Shown here: positions 43,597-52,640 of the stretch, piece by piece
How positions within the stretch are numbered: position 1 is the stretch's first letter
Layout: every line of letters begins with the position of its first letter
Assembly (NCBI RefSeq): GCF_027111335.1
Contig: NZ_CP114288.1
Coordinates: 4,836,001 to 4,900,000, forward strand
Direction: 5' to 3'
Length of the DNA stretch: 64,000 bases
From: Flavobacterium aquiphilum
GTDB taxonomy: Bacteria; Bacteroidota; Bacteroidia; Flavobacteriales; Flavobacteriaceae
Notes under the pieces: model-generated
Databases searched by the model: none
Seen by the model: only the letters and a program-made list of their open reading frames with translations
What the model was told of the DNA's origin: nothing
Translations under genes and position numbers: made by a program

Positions 43597-44301
43597 CTAT
43601 TGCAACTTGATTTCATTTATTTTAGAAACTAATTGCTCGGTTTCTGATAATGCAAATAGTATTTTTTGATAATAAATAATGTCGTCAGGATTCATTTTTT
43701 GACCTTTTTTATTCTCAAGCCATTTTTGGGCTGGTTGATGATTTTGAATAGTAAAAATCCATGTCGTTTCAGGAACATTTTCAAAAAATTGTGATTCGTT
43801 AATATACACGTGACCGTAATTCTTTTCCTTTGAAGAATACATTTCAAAATGCGGATTGCTGATGATACAATTGCCCTTTACACTAAATTCTGTAATAAAC
43901 ATATCGCTTTTTATTTTTTTTAGCGAATGAATCTGTTTGAGTTGCGAACCTAATTCTGTCAATACCCAAAAGACTTCGGCATTACCCGGATATTGAAAAC
44001 CCATTCCAAAAGATTCTTTTTCTGCCGAACTGAAATTTGAAGAATGGAATATCGCATACATATAATCTAAACTATCAACAGCGGAAAAATTCTGCCTAAA
44101 TTCAGGACGAACCTCTTTATTATTCGCCATGCATACATTTCCTTCGGGATTTTTCGTTAAAACAAAATATAAACCCGTTTTTTTAGCCATTTGATTAATT
44201 ATTTCCTGGGTTAAAACTGGAATTTTCCTACCAAACAATTCGGTTACCATATCGAGTTTGTATAAAGAATTTATAGTAGAAAGATATTGGTCTAGCTCCA
44301 T
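43597..44301 (-). CDS. Orphan protein resembling the C-terminal module of type ISP restriction enzymes
   Basis: A 234-residue protein. Residues about 80-234 look like the C-terminal specificity region of type ISP/III-like restriction-modification proteins: DYMYAIFHSSNFSS, VFWVLTELGSQLKQIHSL, HVYINESQFFENVPETTWIF, HQPAQKWLENKKGQ and DDIIYYQKILFALSETEQL. The first ~80 residues (VTELFGRKIPVLTQEIINQMAKKTG) have no clear match. It lacks any methylase NPPY/FxGxG or helicase motif, and none is encoded nearby, so it cannot be a working restriction-modification enzyme. It may be a domesticated DNA-binding or interaction module (inference). Confidence 0.7.
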   Translation of the reverse strand: MELDQYLSTINSLYKLDMVTELFGRKIPVLTQEIINQMAKKTGLYFVLTKNPEGNVCMANNKEVRPEFRQNFSAVDSLDYMYAIFHSSNFSSAEKESFGMGFQYPGNAEVFWVLTELGSQLKQIHSLKKIKSDMFITEFSVKGNCIISNPHFEMYSSKEKNYGHVYINESQFFENVPETTWIFTIQNHQPAQKWLENKKGQKMNPDDIIYYQKILFALSETEQLVSKINEIKLQ

Positions 44302-44423
44302 TGCAACATTAATTTAAAGCATTGGCTTTTACAAAGATAGATTTTATGTTTGATTTATTTGGTTCTGTAGGACAAAAGAATCAACGAAGAAAATATTAAC
44401 ATTTTAAAAAAATATTTAACTAC

Positions 44424-44438
44424 TGGCACAGATGTTGA
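44424..44438 (+). promoter_or_regulatory. Weak sigma-54-like element upstream of the histidine kinase
   Basis: TGGCACAGATGTTGA fits TGGCAC-N5-TTG with A in place of C at the -12 position. It lies 135 bases before the start. Confidence 0.25.
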
Positions 44439-44573
44439 TATTAACACTTAATTATGTTAAAAAATTGATTTATTATCAGCCTAAAAATGAAAAGAATGTA
44501 ATTCTTACAATTTATTTTGTTTATACAAACGTTTAAAACAAATCGTAATCAGTTAATAATTAAAGACCATTAA

Positions 44574-47117
44574 ATGAAATCAATTTCTAACCAGATTTTA
44601 GCGTATATTTTAATTTCGTTATGTATTGTTTTTACAGCGCACTTTTTTTATGCGATTCATATAAGAACCCAACACGAGACGGAAAAGTTAAACGAAAATT
44701 ATGCTCGTGCAATCAAACGCCTAGCTATCTTTTCCGAGAAACCGATTCTGAACAAAGACATTAATCTAATTAAAGAAGATATTAATATTGAAGCTTTAGA
44801 TGAAAATATTCTTTCCATCCAGATTTTAGATCAAAACAATAAGCTTTATGCAGGAGTATTGCGTACTAAAAATAGTATTCGTCCAATAAGTAATAATCAA
44901 TTCCTTCCTTTACATCAGGATTCCATTATCAGACCGATCTTGTATCAAGGAAAAACGATAGGAAAAGTTGTTCTTTACATTAACGAAGAACCTTTGAAAC
45001 AATATGTAGGAAAACTGAAATTCATTTTCTTCCTTGAATTATTGGCCTTTTTTTTGATTGTTGCCGTTATACTCTTTTTGGTACTTAAGATAGTGGTTAT
45101 CAACCCTCTTTCAGCTTTAAAAAACTGGGTAACCTCAATTAATCTTGGTGAAAAGATGCCAGAAACAAAATTGTTTCACAGCGTTGAAATTAACACTATA
45201 ATTGATTCTGTTTCCCAATTAACAGAACGCCTGACTGCTACTCTTAATGAAAATTTCAGCAAAAGCAATCAGATTTCGGAAAAAGAATCACTAATAACCT
45301 CGATAAGTACCAACTTGCCTGAAGGAATGATTTTCCGTCTTATTACTGACGATAAAGGTTCCAGAAAGTTTACCTATTTAAGTGGTTCATTTCAAAAAAT
45401 ATATGGTTACTCACCCGAAGAAGGAATTGCTGATCCTTTTCTTATATTTGGCCGTGTCGTTAAGGAAGACATTCAAACTTTATTGGATGCTGAGGCTGAA
45501 TCTAAAAGAAATTTATCGACTTACCGAGTTGAAGTCCGCATGATCAATCCTGATGGATCTATCCGTGTGTCCCGATTTGTGTCAACACCAACTATTATGG
45601 AAGATGGCTCAGTAAGTTGGGACGGAATTGAACTTGATATAACAGATTTAAAAAAAGCACAAGATGATCTGTTTCAAAATCAATTCTTGCTGGAAAGCAT
45701 AACCGATGGATTACCCGACAGTATTTTTGCAAAGGATCTGAATGGATGCTATTTGTTTGTTAATTCCGCATTGGCAAGAAGGGCAAATAAAACTCGTCAA
45801 GAACTTTTGGGAAAAAACAACAGTACCATTTTTCTTCCGCATCAAGCGAATAAAACATTGGAAAAGGACTTTGAGATTATGAAATCTGGTAAAACCCAGA
45901 CTTTTGAAGAGCAATTAACCTCATCATCTGGAAATGGCACCTTTTTGACTACCAAAGGACCAATTAAAGATCCTGATGGTAAAATCGTTGGTTTATTTGG
46001 AATTGCCCGCGACATAACAGAACGTAAAAAAGCAGAAGAAAAACTGAGAGTTTCACAGGAAAAATTTGAACTTGCATTCAATTCCAGCACCAATGCTATT
46101 TTGATACAAGATGAACAAACTGGAAGATATTTGGAAGCCAATGCTTCGACCGCAAAAATATTTGGATACAGTCAAGACGAAATTTTAGGAAAGACCTCTT
46201 TAGAACTGAATTTTTACAGAAACCTAGCTTTTCGTGAAAAAATACTTAACTCCTTAAAAAATTATGGGCATATCCAAAATATGGAAATCTCAGGGCGTCA
46301 CAAATCCGGAATGGATTTACACCTATTGCTGACAGTTACTCGTCTTTATATTGATGATAAACCTTTCCTGTATATCAATATGCAAGATGTTACAGAACGT
46401 AAGCAGGTAGAATTGGAGCTACAAAAACTGAATCTTGACAAAGACCGTTTTATATCTATTCTTGGACACGATTTAAGAGGCCCTGTAAACTCAATCATCG
46501 GACTATTAGATATTTTGAATATGAACATGAACGATATGAAGGAGGGGGAAATCAAAGAAATTATTTCTTTAGTCAATCACTCGGCAAGAAACACTTCCAA
46601 GCTACTAGATGATGTATTATTATGGGCTACAGCTAAGTCAGGTAAAATGAACTTCAATCCACAAAATTTGAATTTTACGGAAAACTGCCAGACAATTATC
46701 GAATTACTTCAATTCACAGCCAAATCCAAAAATATAGAAGTCGAACTGGTTAGCGAACCCTCATTAGAAGTTTACGCCGATAAAAACATGTTGGATACAA
46801 TCATAAGAAATTTGATATCAAATGCCATAAAGTTCACCCATGACCATGGAAAAATTATTTTAAAAACTCAAAAAGATAATGAAAAAACTATCATATCCAT
46901 TACCGATAATGGCGTAGGTATTTCTGCGAAAGACATTAGTAAAATCTTTGACAAATCACAATTATTCAGTTCAATAGGAACCAATGAAGAAAAAGGAACC
47001 GGTTTTGGATTGAAACTCTGCCAGGAATTCGTTGAAAAGCATGGCGGTAAAATTTGGGTTGAAAGTGAAGTTGAGATCGGAACTACTTTTTATTTTTCAT
47101 TGCCAAATGCAAAATAA
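44574..47117 (+). CDS. PAS-containing membrane sensor histidine kinase
   Basis: An 847-residue kinase. Two N-terminal membrane helices (about 8-26 and 148-172) flank a periplasmic sensor. A HAMP-like linker is followed by three PAS domains (about 235-370, 375-490 and 495-610), with ITERKKAEEKLR and VTERKQVELELQ junctions. The HisKA box is ILGHDLRGPVNSIIGLLD, with the phospho-His, and the ATPase has NLISNAIKFT, ITDNGVGIS and GTGFGLKLCQEF. No response regulator is adjacent, so its partner is elsewhere. Signal unknown. Confidence 0.93.
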   Translation: MKSISNQILAYILISLCIVFTAHFFYAIHIRTQHETEKLNENYARAIKRLAIFSEKPILNKDINLIKEDINIEALDENILSIQILDQNNKLYAGVLRTKNSIRPISNNQFLPLHQDSIIRPILYQGKTIGKVVLYINEEPLKQYVGKLKFIFFLELLAFFLIVAVILFLVLKIVVINPLSALKNWVTSINLGEKMPETKLFHSVEINTIIDSVSQLTERLTATLNENFSKSNQISEKESLITSISTNLPEGMIFRLITDDKGSRKFTYLSGSFQKIYGYSPEEGIADPFLIFGRVVKEDIQTLLDAEAESKRNLSTYRVEVRMINPDGSIRVSRFVSTPTIMEDGSVSWDGIELDITDLKKAQDDLFQNQFLLESITDGLPDSIFAKDLNGCYLFVNSALARRANKTRQELLGKNNSTIFLPHQANKTLEKDFEIMKSGKTQTFEEQLTSSSGNGTFLTTKGPIKDPDGKIVGLFGIARDITERKKAEEKLRVSQEKFELAFNSSTNAILIQDEQTGRYLEANASTAKIFGYSQDEILGKTSLELNFYRNLAFREKILNSLKNYGHIQNMEISGRHKSGMDLHLLLTVTRLYIDDKPFLYINMQDVTERKQVELELQKLNLDKDRFISILGHDLRGPVNSIIGLLDILNMNMNDMKEGEIKEIISLVNHSARNTSKLLDDVLLWATAKSGKMNFNPQNLNFTENCQTIIELLQFTAKSKNIEVELVSEPSLEVYADKNMLDTIIRNLISNAIKFTHDHGKIILKTQKDNEKTIISITDNGVGISAKDISKIFDKSQLFSSIGTNEEKGTGFGLKLCQEFVEKHGGKIWVESEVEIGTTFYFSLPNAK

Positions 47118-47237
47118 AACTAATCTGTTTTGAATTTAAAACAGCTAGGGATAATTATTTATTTGATCAACAAACGATAGGTTCAAGCTCATATTTTCAA
47201 CAAATAATTGTCTAAAATTCAAAATCTTAAAATACTT

Positions 47238-47272
47238 GTTTGGGTTGCAAAAATTTCATAATTTTGCAACCC
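47238..47272 (+). promoter_or_regulatory. Promoter of tig with 11-bp inverted repeat
   Basis: TAATTTTG at 47259-47266 fits TAnnTTTG. GGGTTGCAAAA at 47242-47252 and TTTTGCAACCC at 47262-47272 are perfect inverted arms around nine bases, covering the -7 box. It could bind a regulator. Confidence 0.5.
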
Positions 47273-47300
47273 AATTTTATAATGTAAATTAAAGAAGAAG

Positions 47301-48626
47301 ATGGATATCAAAAGAGTAGCAATAGACGCTGTAAATGAAACAATTGTGATGACAGTTGTTCACATGGATTACAAAGGACAAGTTGCAAAAAGACTGAACG
47401 AAAAAATGCCTTTGGCTCAAGTGAAAGGTTTCAGAAAAGGGCAAGTACCTAAAGACCTAGTTGAAAAACAATACGGAAAAGAAATTAAGAAGGAAGAAGT
47501 TAAGAAAGTTGTTGATTTGGCATTGGAGCGTTTTGTGCAATCTGAAAGATTGAACCTTTTGGGTACTCCCCTTGCTAAAGAAAACGAAAACTTGGATTGG
47601 AATGCTGAAGAATTAGTTTTCGAATTCGAAATTGGTTTGGTGCCAAACTTTGAATTAGACCTTGAAGCTAAAAATGATATCGTAAAATATATTGTTACTG
47701 CCGATGACAAATTAATTGACGGTCAAGTAGCACGTATCCAAAAACAATTTGGAAACGCAAATCCTGTTGAAAAAATTACCGCTGATGCTGATGTTACAGG
47801 AACTTTTACAAATGCTGAAAACGGAATTGACAACAAAACGACTTTCTCTTTAGACGTATTTAAAGACAAAGCTACTGCTGATTTGTTTATTGGTAAAGAA
47901 GTTGGAGATGTTGTAACCGTAAACACTAAAGGTTTATTTGAAGATGACCACCAATTGATGGACTATTTGAAAGTGGGTCATGATAACGTTCACACTTTGG
48001 CAGTCGATGTAGATTTTACAATCAGTGCTATCAATGTTTCTGAACCAGCTGAATTGAACCAAGAATTGTTCGACAAATTGTTCGGAGAAGGAAAAGTAGC
48101 TTCATTGGATGAATTAAAATTAAAAATCAAAGAAGATGCTGAGTCTCAATTTGCTGTACAAGCAGACCAAAAATTATTGGCTGACGTTCAAAACTTCTTG
48201 ATTGAAAATACAAAATTTGATTTACCATCTGAATTCTTAATCAAATGGTTGCAAACAGTTGGAGAAAAACAATTGACTCAAGAAGAGGCTATAGTTGAAT
48301 ACGCAAGATCTGAAAGAGGTTTACGTTTCCAATTGATCGAAGGAAAAGCAATGGCTTCTAGCAATATCCAAATCACTTTTGAAGATTTGAAAGCATTTAC
48401 AACAAACGCTATCAGACAGCAAATGGCTCAATTTGGACAAACAAACCCAACTGACGAAGAAGTTCAGGGAATTGTAGCTAGAGTATTATCTAATCAAGAT
48501 GAAGTAAAAAGACTTTCTGACCAAGTTGTAGCAGCTAAATTACTTGATTTATTCAAAGAAAAGGCGAATCCAACTACTAAAGAAGTAACTTACGAAGAAT
48601 TTATTGCAGCTTCTTACGGAGAATAA
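47301..48626 (+). CDS. tig: Trigger factor
   Basis: A 441-residue ribosome-associated chaperone, close to the usual 430-450. The ribosome-binding loop is recognisable (QVKGFRKGQVPKDLVEKQYGKEIKKEEV). The middle domain is divergent and has no clear FKBP active site, as is typical in Bacteroidota. The C-terminal arms are helical. It binds nascent chains at the exit tunnel. It precedes clpP-clpX, a common tig-clpP-clpX order. Confidence 0.92.
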   Translation: MDIKRVAIDAVNETIVMTVVHMDYKGQVAKRLNEKMPLAQVKGFRKGQVPKDLVEKQYGKEIKKEEVKKVVDLALERFVQSERLNLLGTPLAKENENLDWNAEELVFEFEIGLVPNFELDLEAKNDIVKYIVTADDKLIDGQVARIQKQFGNANPVEKITADADVTGTFTNAENGIDNKTTFSLDVFKDKATADLFIGKEVGDVVTVNTKGLFEDDHQLMDYLKVGHDNVHTLAVDVDFTISAINVSEPAELNQELFDKLFGEGKVASLDELKLKIKEDAESQFAVQADQKLLADVQNFLIENTKFDLPSEFLIKWLQTVGEKQLTQEEAIVEYARSERGLRFQLIEGKAMASSNIQITFEDLKAFTTNAIRQQMAQFGQTNPTDEEVQGIVARVLSNQDEVKRLSDQVVAAKLLDLFKEKANPTTKEVTYEEFIAASYGE

Positions 48627-48648
48627 ATTATAAAAAATAAGTATATTT

Positions 48649-48686
48649 GAGCGTCAAAAGATATTTTGTTTTGACGCTCTTTTGTT
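48649..48686 (+). terminator. Terminator after tig
   Basis: GAGCGTCAAAA pairs with TTTTGACGCTC, followed by TTTTG. Confidence 0.85.
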
Positions 48687-48857
48687 TAAATTAGGTCTAA
48701 TAAAACTAAAATGATTTAAAAAAGAGTTCTGTTTGTTTATTAAAAAATGACAAACGAGACAGTTTGTCACAAAAAACAAAAAGGAACAACCTTTGCTTTA
48801 CCTTTTAGACAAAAAACATTAGAAAATATACCTTATAAACTTATAAACTTTTTTAAA

Positions 48858-49529
48858 ATGGACTACGGAAAAGAATTCAAAAAATTTGCAATTAAGGGTC
48901 AGGGAGTAAACGCAATGTATTATGACAAAATGATTGCAGCCATGAACCCAAAAAGTATGACCCCATACATCATTGAAGAACGCCAATTGAACATTTCACA
49001 ATTGGATGTATTTTCGAGATTAATGATGGACAGAATTATTTTCCTTGGAACAGGAATTGACGATCAAATCGCAAACATCGTTCAGGCCCAATTATTATTC
49101 CTGGAAAGTGCCGATGCTTCAAAAGATATTCAGATTTATTTGAATTCACCCGGAGGAAGTGTTTATGCCGGTTTGGGAATTTATGACACGATGCAATACA
49201 TTAAACCTGATGTTGCAACAATTTGTACAGGAATGGCCGCTTCGATGGGAGCAGTACTTTTGTGTGCAGGAGCAGCAGGTAAACGTTCGGCTTTGCCGCA
49301 TTCACGCGTTATGATTCATCAACCGTCAGGAGGAGCACAAGGTGTTGCTACCGATATGGAAATAAACCTACGTGAAATGTTGAAATTGAAAGATGAGTTA
49401 TACCAAATTATTTCTCACCATTCAGGGCAAACTTTCGAAAGAGTACACAAAGACAGCGAACGCGATTATTGGATGATTGCTGACGAAGCCAAAGAATACG
49501 GAATGATTGATGAAGTTTTAAGAAGATAA
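48858..49529 (+). CDS. clpP: ATP-dependent Clp protease proteolytic subunit
   Basis: A 223-residue serine peptidase subunit that forms the tetradecameric Clp chamber. Catalytic Ser in GMAASMGAVLL, His in RVMIHQPSGG, and Asp in the region after the handle helix (HKDSERDYWM). The propeptide is short. The start MDYGKEFKKFAIKG was chosen: it matches other Flavobacteriia, and the upstream in-frame extension of 37 codons has no family match. Paired with clpX. Confidence 0.95.
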   Translation: MDYGKEFKKFAIKGQGVNAMYYDKMIAAMNPKSMTPYIIEERQLNISQLDVFSRLMMDRIIFLGTGIDDQIANIVQAQLLFLESADASKDIQIYLNSPGGSVYAGLGIYDTMQYIKPDVATICTGMAASMGAVLLCAGAAGKRSALPHSRVMIHQPSGGAQGVATDMEINLREMLKLKDELYQIISHHSGQTFERVHKDSERDYWMIADEAKEYGMIDEVLRR

Positions 49530-49534
49530 ATAAA

Positions 49535-49612
49535 GTTAGAAATTAGAAATTAGAAGTTAGAAGATGAAAAGAAACAGCTAACTTCTAACTTCTAACTTCC
49601 AACTTCTAAGCT
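49535..49612. repeat. Inverted repeat between clpP and clpX
   Basis: AGTTAGAAATTAGAAATTAG and AAGTTAGAAG are mirrored by CTAACTTCTAACTTCTAACT and TCCAACTTCTAA. The arms are about 30 bases long and each is made of short TTAGAA words. Confidence 0.75.
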
Positions 49613-49618
49613 CAAAAG

Positions 49619-50851
49619 ATGGCAAAACAAGTATTACAATGTTCTTTCTGCGGAAGGAAAAAACCGGAAACCAATTTATTGATTGCTGGAATCGATGCAC
49701 ACATTTGTGATAAATGCATCGAGCAGGCACACGGAATTGTTCTGGAGGAATTAAAAACAAACCGAGGTTCGAAACTGGTTGGTGATTTGATTTTAAAGAA
49801 ACCAAAAGAAATCAGGGCATTTTTGGACCAATACGTTATTGGACAGGAACAAACCAAAAAAGTAATGTCGGTTGCGGTTTACAATCACTACAAACGTTTA
49901 ATGCAACAGCAATTGGACGACGAGGTAGAGATTGAAAAAAGTAACATCATTATGGTTGGGCAAACCGGTACAGGAAAAACATTGGTTGCCAAAACCATAG
50001 CCAAAATGCTGGACGTGCCGCTTGCCATTGTTGATGCAACTGTACTTACCGAAGCCGGTTATGTAGGAGAAGATGTTGAAAGTATTTTGACTCGTCTTTT
50101 ACAAGCTGCCGATTATGATGTAACCAAAGCTGAAAGAGGAATTGTTTTCATTGATGAAATCGACAAAATTGCCCGTAAAAGCGATAACCCTTCCATCACC
50201 CGTGATGTTTCGGGAGAGGGAGTGCAACAGGCTTTATTGAAATTATTGGAAGGAACAGTGGTGAATGTACCGCCAAAAGGTGGCCGTAAACATCCTGATC
50301 AAAAATTTGTTGAAGTAAACACACAAAATATTTTGTTCATTGCCGGTGGTGCTTTTGATGGTGTTGAGCGCATTATTTCAAAACGTTTGAATCGTCAGGC
50401 AGTAGGTTATTCTACATCGAAAAATGTGGACAATATCGACAAGGACAATTTGTTGCAATACATTATCCCAAAAGACATCAAGGATTTTGGATTAATTCCT
50501 GAAATCATTGGGCGTTTGCCCGTTTTGACACACATGGATCCTTTGGACAGGGAAACGTTGCGTGCAATTTTAACCCAACCAAAAAATGCTTTGATCAAAC
50601 AATATCAAAAACTGTTTTTGATGGACGAAGTAGAGTTCACCATTACTGATGAAGCACTTGATTTTATTGTTGAAAAAGCATTGGAATACAAATTGGGCGC
50701 CCGCGGATTACGTTCGTTATGCGAAGCCATCCTTACCGATGCCATGTATGAATTGCCAAGTTCCGATGATAAAAAATTAGAAATTAACATGGAATATGCT
50801 AAGGTTACATTGAACAAAAATTTATTGAAACGCTTAGAAATTGCTTCTTAG
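49619..50851 (+). CDS. clpX: ATP-dependent Clp protease ATP-binding subunit ClpX
   Basis: A 410-residue AAA+ unfoldase that feeds substrates into ClpP. Zinc-binding N-domain: [17 protein letters not shown] and HICDKC. Walker A is GQTGTGKT, the pore loop is [12 protein letters not shown], and Walker B is IVFIDEIDK. The ClpP-binding IGF-type loop region and the [12 protein letters not shown] sensor 2 motif are present. It lies 89 bases after clpP with an inverted repeat between, and is closed by a terminator. Confidence 0.96.
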   Translation: MAKQVLQCSFCGRKKPETNLLIAGIDAHICDKCIEQAHGIVLEELKTNRGSKLVGDLILKKPKEIRAFLDQYVIGQEQTKKVMSVAVYNHYKRLMQQQLDDEVEIEKSNIIMVGQTGTGKTLVAKTIAKMLDVPLAIVDATVLTEAGYVGEDVESILTRLLQAADYDVTKAERGIVFIDEIDKIARKSDNPSITRDVSGEGVQQALLKLLEGTVVNVPPKGGRKHPDQKFVEVNTQNILFIAGGAFDGVERIISKRLNRQAVGYSTSKNVDNIDKDNLLQYIIPKDIKDFGLIPEIIGRLPVLTHMDPLDRETLRAILTQPKNALIKQYQKLFLMDEVEFTITDEALDFIVEKALEYKLGARGLRSLCEAILTDAMYELPSSDDKKLEINMEYAKVTLNKNLLKRLEIAS

Positions 50852-50871
50852 ACATTGAAAATAAAACACAT

Positions 50872-50906
50872 AAAAACCTGCTCATTCATTGAAGCAGGTT
50901 TTTTTA
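50872..50906 (+). terminator. Terminator after clpX
   Basis: AAAAACCTGCT pairs with AGCAGGTTTTT, followed by T residues. Confidence 0.85.
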
Positions 50907-50998
50907 TGCCTAAAAATGAATAACATATAAGATTATTTGTAATTTTAATAAAAAAGCAGAAACGCAAATTTTAGACAAACAAAAAAACTTAAATAATT

Positions 50999-51403
50999 AT
51001 GATAACAGTTCAATCGAACATCAACGCCCCAATAGACAAAGTTTGGGAATGCTGGACAAGCCCGGAACACATAACCAAATGGAACAATGCCTCAGATGAT
51101 TGGCACACACCTTATGCCGAAAACGATTTGCGTACCGGAGGGAAATTCAAATCAACTATGGCTGCCAAAGACGGATCCATGAGTTTTGATTTTGAAGGTG
51201 AATATACTTTAGTGAGCCAAAATAAAGACATTCAATATCTAATGGCCGACGGAAGAAAAGTCGAAGTAAGTTTCAAAGAAACTTCAAATGGCGTTGAAAT
51301 TATCGAAAGTTTTGATCCAGAAACCCTAAATCCAGAGGAAATGCAACGAGGCGGTTGGCAGGCTATTTTGGATAATTTCAAAAAATATACTGAAAGCCTC
51401 TAA
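50999..51403 (+). CDS. SRPBCC/AHSA1-like protein
   Basis: A 134-residue START-fold protein of the AHSA1 group. Conserved signatures: INAPIDKVWECWTSPEHITKWN, near the start, and GGWQAILDNFKKYTE in the C-terminal helix. This fold binds hydrophobic ligands. No ligand is predictable. It is followed by a VOC gene and a second SRPBCC gene, a common trio of small stress-type proteins in soil and water bacteria. Confidence 0.9.
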   Translation: MITVQSNINAPIDKVWECWTSPEHITKWNNASDDWHTPYAENDLRTGGKFKSTMAAKDGSMSFDFEGEYTLVSQNKDIQYLMADGRKVEVSFKETSNGVEIIESFDPETLNPEEMQRGGWQAILDNFKKYTESL

Positions 51404-51404
51404 T

Positions 51405-51475
51405 GAGTTCCTAAGATTCCAAACTACAAAGACACTTAGAATCTCAAACTTAGAGCCTTAAAAACTTAAAGAAAA
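51405..51475. repeat. CTTAG-type short repeats
   Basis: Words CCTAAGATTCC, CTTAGAATCTC, CTTAGAGCC and ACTTAAAG recur through the gap, echoing those at 15948-16066. Confidence 0.45.
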
Positions 51476-51498
51476 ACTAATCTAAATTTTTAAATGTT

Positions 51499-51939
51499 AT
51501 GGCAGCAATCAATCCGTATTTACTTTTTAATGGCAACTGTGAAGAAGCTTTTTTGTTTTATCAGTCGGTTTTTGGGGGAGAATTCCCTTATGTAGGAAAG
51601 TTTAGTGACATGCCCGCAGATGCAGCTGGTGGTGGATCAATATCTGAAGAAGATAAAAACAGAATCATGCATATTTCCCTACCAATAGGAAAAGATTCTA
51701 TTTTGATGGGAAGCGATAGTAATTCTGCTAGTGGTCCGGTTGCGTTTGGTTCCAATATTTCTATTTCAATCAACACTGAAAGCAGAGACGAAGCCGACAA
51801 GCTCTTTAACGGATTATCTGCCGGAGGAAGCCCTTTTATGCCAATGAGCCAAACTTTTTGGGGAGCTTATTTTGGGATGTTTGTGGACAAATTCGGGATT
51901 CACTGGATGGTAAACTTTGATGAGACTCCAAATAAATAA
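51499..51939 (+). CDS. VOC-family protein (PhnB/glyoxalase-like)
   Basis: A 146-residue protein of the vicinal oxygen chelate fold, PhnB-like subgroup. YLLFNGNCEEAFLFYQSVFGG at the N-terminus, MHISLPIGKDSILMGSD in the middle, and WGAYFGMFVDKFGIHWMVNFD at the C-terminus are typical. Metal residues are partly substituted, as often seen in this subgroup, so catalytic activity is uncertain. Confidence 0.9.
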   Translation: MAAINPYLLFNGNCEEAFLFYQSVFGGEFPYVGKFSDMPADAAGGGSISEEDKNRIMHISLPIGKDSILMGSDSNSASGPVAFGSNISISINTESRDEADKLFNGLSAGGSPFMPMSQTFWGAYFGMFVDKFGIHWMVNFDETPNK

Positions 51940-52002
51940 TCTGAAGCTTTATGAAATGAGCATGACTGCAAATTGGTCAAAAATACCAATGATGATATGC
52001 GA

Positions 52003-52024
52003 ATTACTCCCGATAGCTATCGGG
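52003..52024. repeat. Perfect 20-bp palindrome
   Basis: CTCCCGATAGCTATCGGGAG is fully self-complementary; it resembles TCCCGATAACTATCGGAA at 16004-16021. Confidence 0.7.
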
Positions 52025-52053
52025 AGACCGATAAAAACAATAAATATCAACAT

Positions 52054-52584
52054 ATGAAAATACTTAAATTTTTAGGCTTAGGGATAGTTGGAATTATTGT
52101 GCTGTTGTTACTCGTTGCACTTTTCATTCCAAACGATTATACGGTTTCGGTTTCAACAACCATTGACAAACCGAAAAAAGAGGTTTTTGATTATGTGAAA
52201 TTGGTTAAAAACCAGGAATACTATAGTGTTTGGGTAATGCAGGATCCGAATGTAAACATGAAATACGAAGGTGTTGACGGAACTACCGGTTTCAAAGCTT
52301 CTTGGGACAGTAAAGATGACAATGTAGGAGCTGGATCTCAACAAATAACAGCCATTTCTGAAGAAAGAATCGATGTCGATTTGCATTTTGTAAGACCAAT
52401 GGAAGGTGAAGCCAAAGCAAGTACAATGTTAGAATCAGTATCTGAAAATCAAACAAAAATTACCGCTGAATTTTACGGGCATTCGTCTTATCCAATGAAT
52501 TTAATGAACTTCATGGGAGAGAAATACATTAGCGAAGCTGAAAACAAAAATTTAGCCAATTTGAAAAAGATTCTGGAGAAATAA
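52054..52584 (+). CDS. SRPBCC-family membrane-anchored protein
   Basis: A 176-residue protein with an N-terminal membrane segment (LKFLGLGIVGIIVLLLLVALFIP) and a polyketide-cyclase-like SRPBCC domain (VSVSTTIDKPKKEVFDYVKLVKNQEYYSVW). GTTGFKASWDSKDDNVGAGSQ is the conserved strand-loop region. The start ATG 52054 was chosen because the longer reading runs through the palindrome. Terminator downstream. Ligand unknown. Confidence 0.87.
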   Translation: MKILKFLGLGIVGIIVLLLLVALFIPNDYTVSVSTTIDKPKKEVFDYVKLVKNQEYYSVWVMQDPNVNMKYEGVDGTTGFKASWDSKDDNVGAGSQQITAISEERIDVDLHFVRPMEGEAKASTMLESVSENQTKITAEFYGHSSYPMNLMNFMGEKYISEAENKNLANLKKILEK

Positions 52585-52604
52585 TTCCTTAAAGAACACA
52601 TATT

Positions 52605-52640
52605 AAACCTGCCACATTTGAAAAACTGGCAGTTTTTTTT
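52605..52640 (+). terminator. Terminator after the SRPBCC gene
   Basis: CTGCCA pairs with TGGCAG with flanking A/T pairs, then a T run. It overlaps the end of the convergent MOSC gene. Confidence 0.75.

Noticed and set aside
43597..44301. Active restriction-modification system
   Set aside because: No methylase, nuclease or helicase motif exists in this gene or its neighbours; only a C-terminal-like module is present.
48747..48857. Longer ClpP start
   Set aside because: The extension has no family match and lies in AT-rich leader sequence; MDYGKEF at 48858 fits homologues.
49535..49612. CRISPR array, because of short repeated words
   Set aside because: Repeats are only 7-10 bases with no constant spacers, and no cas gene is present.
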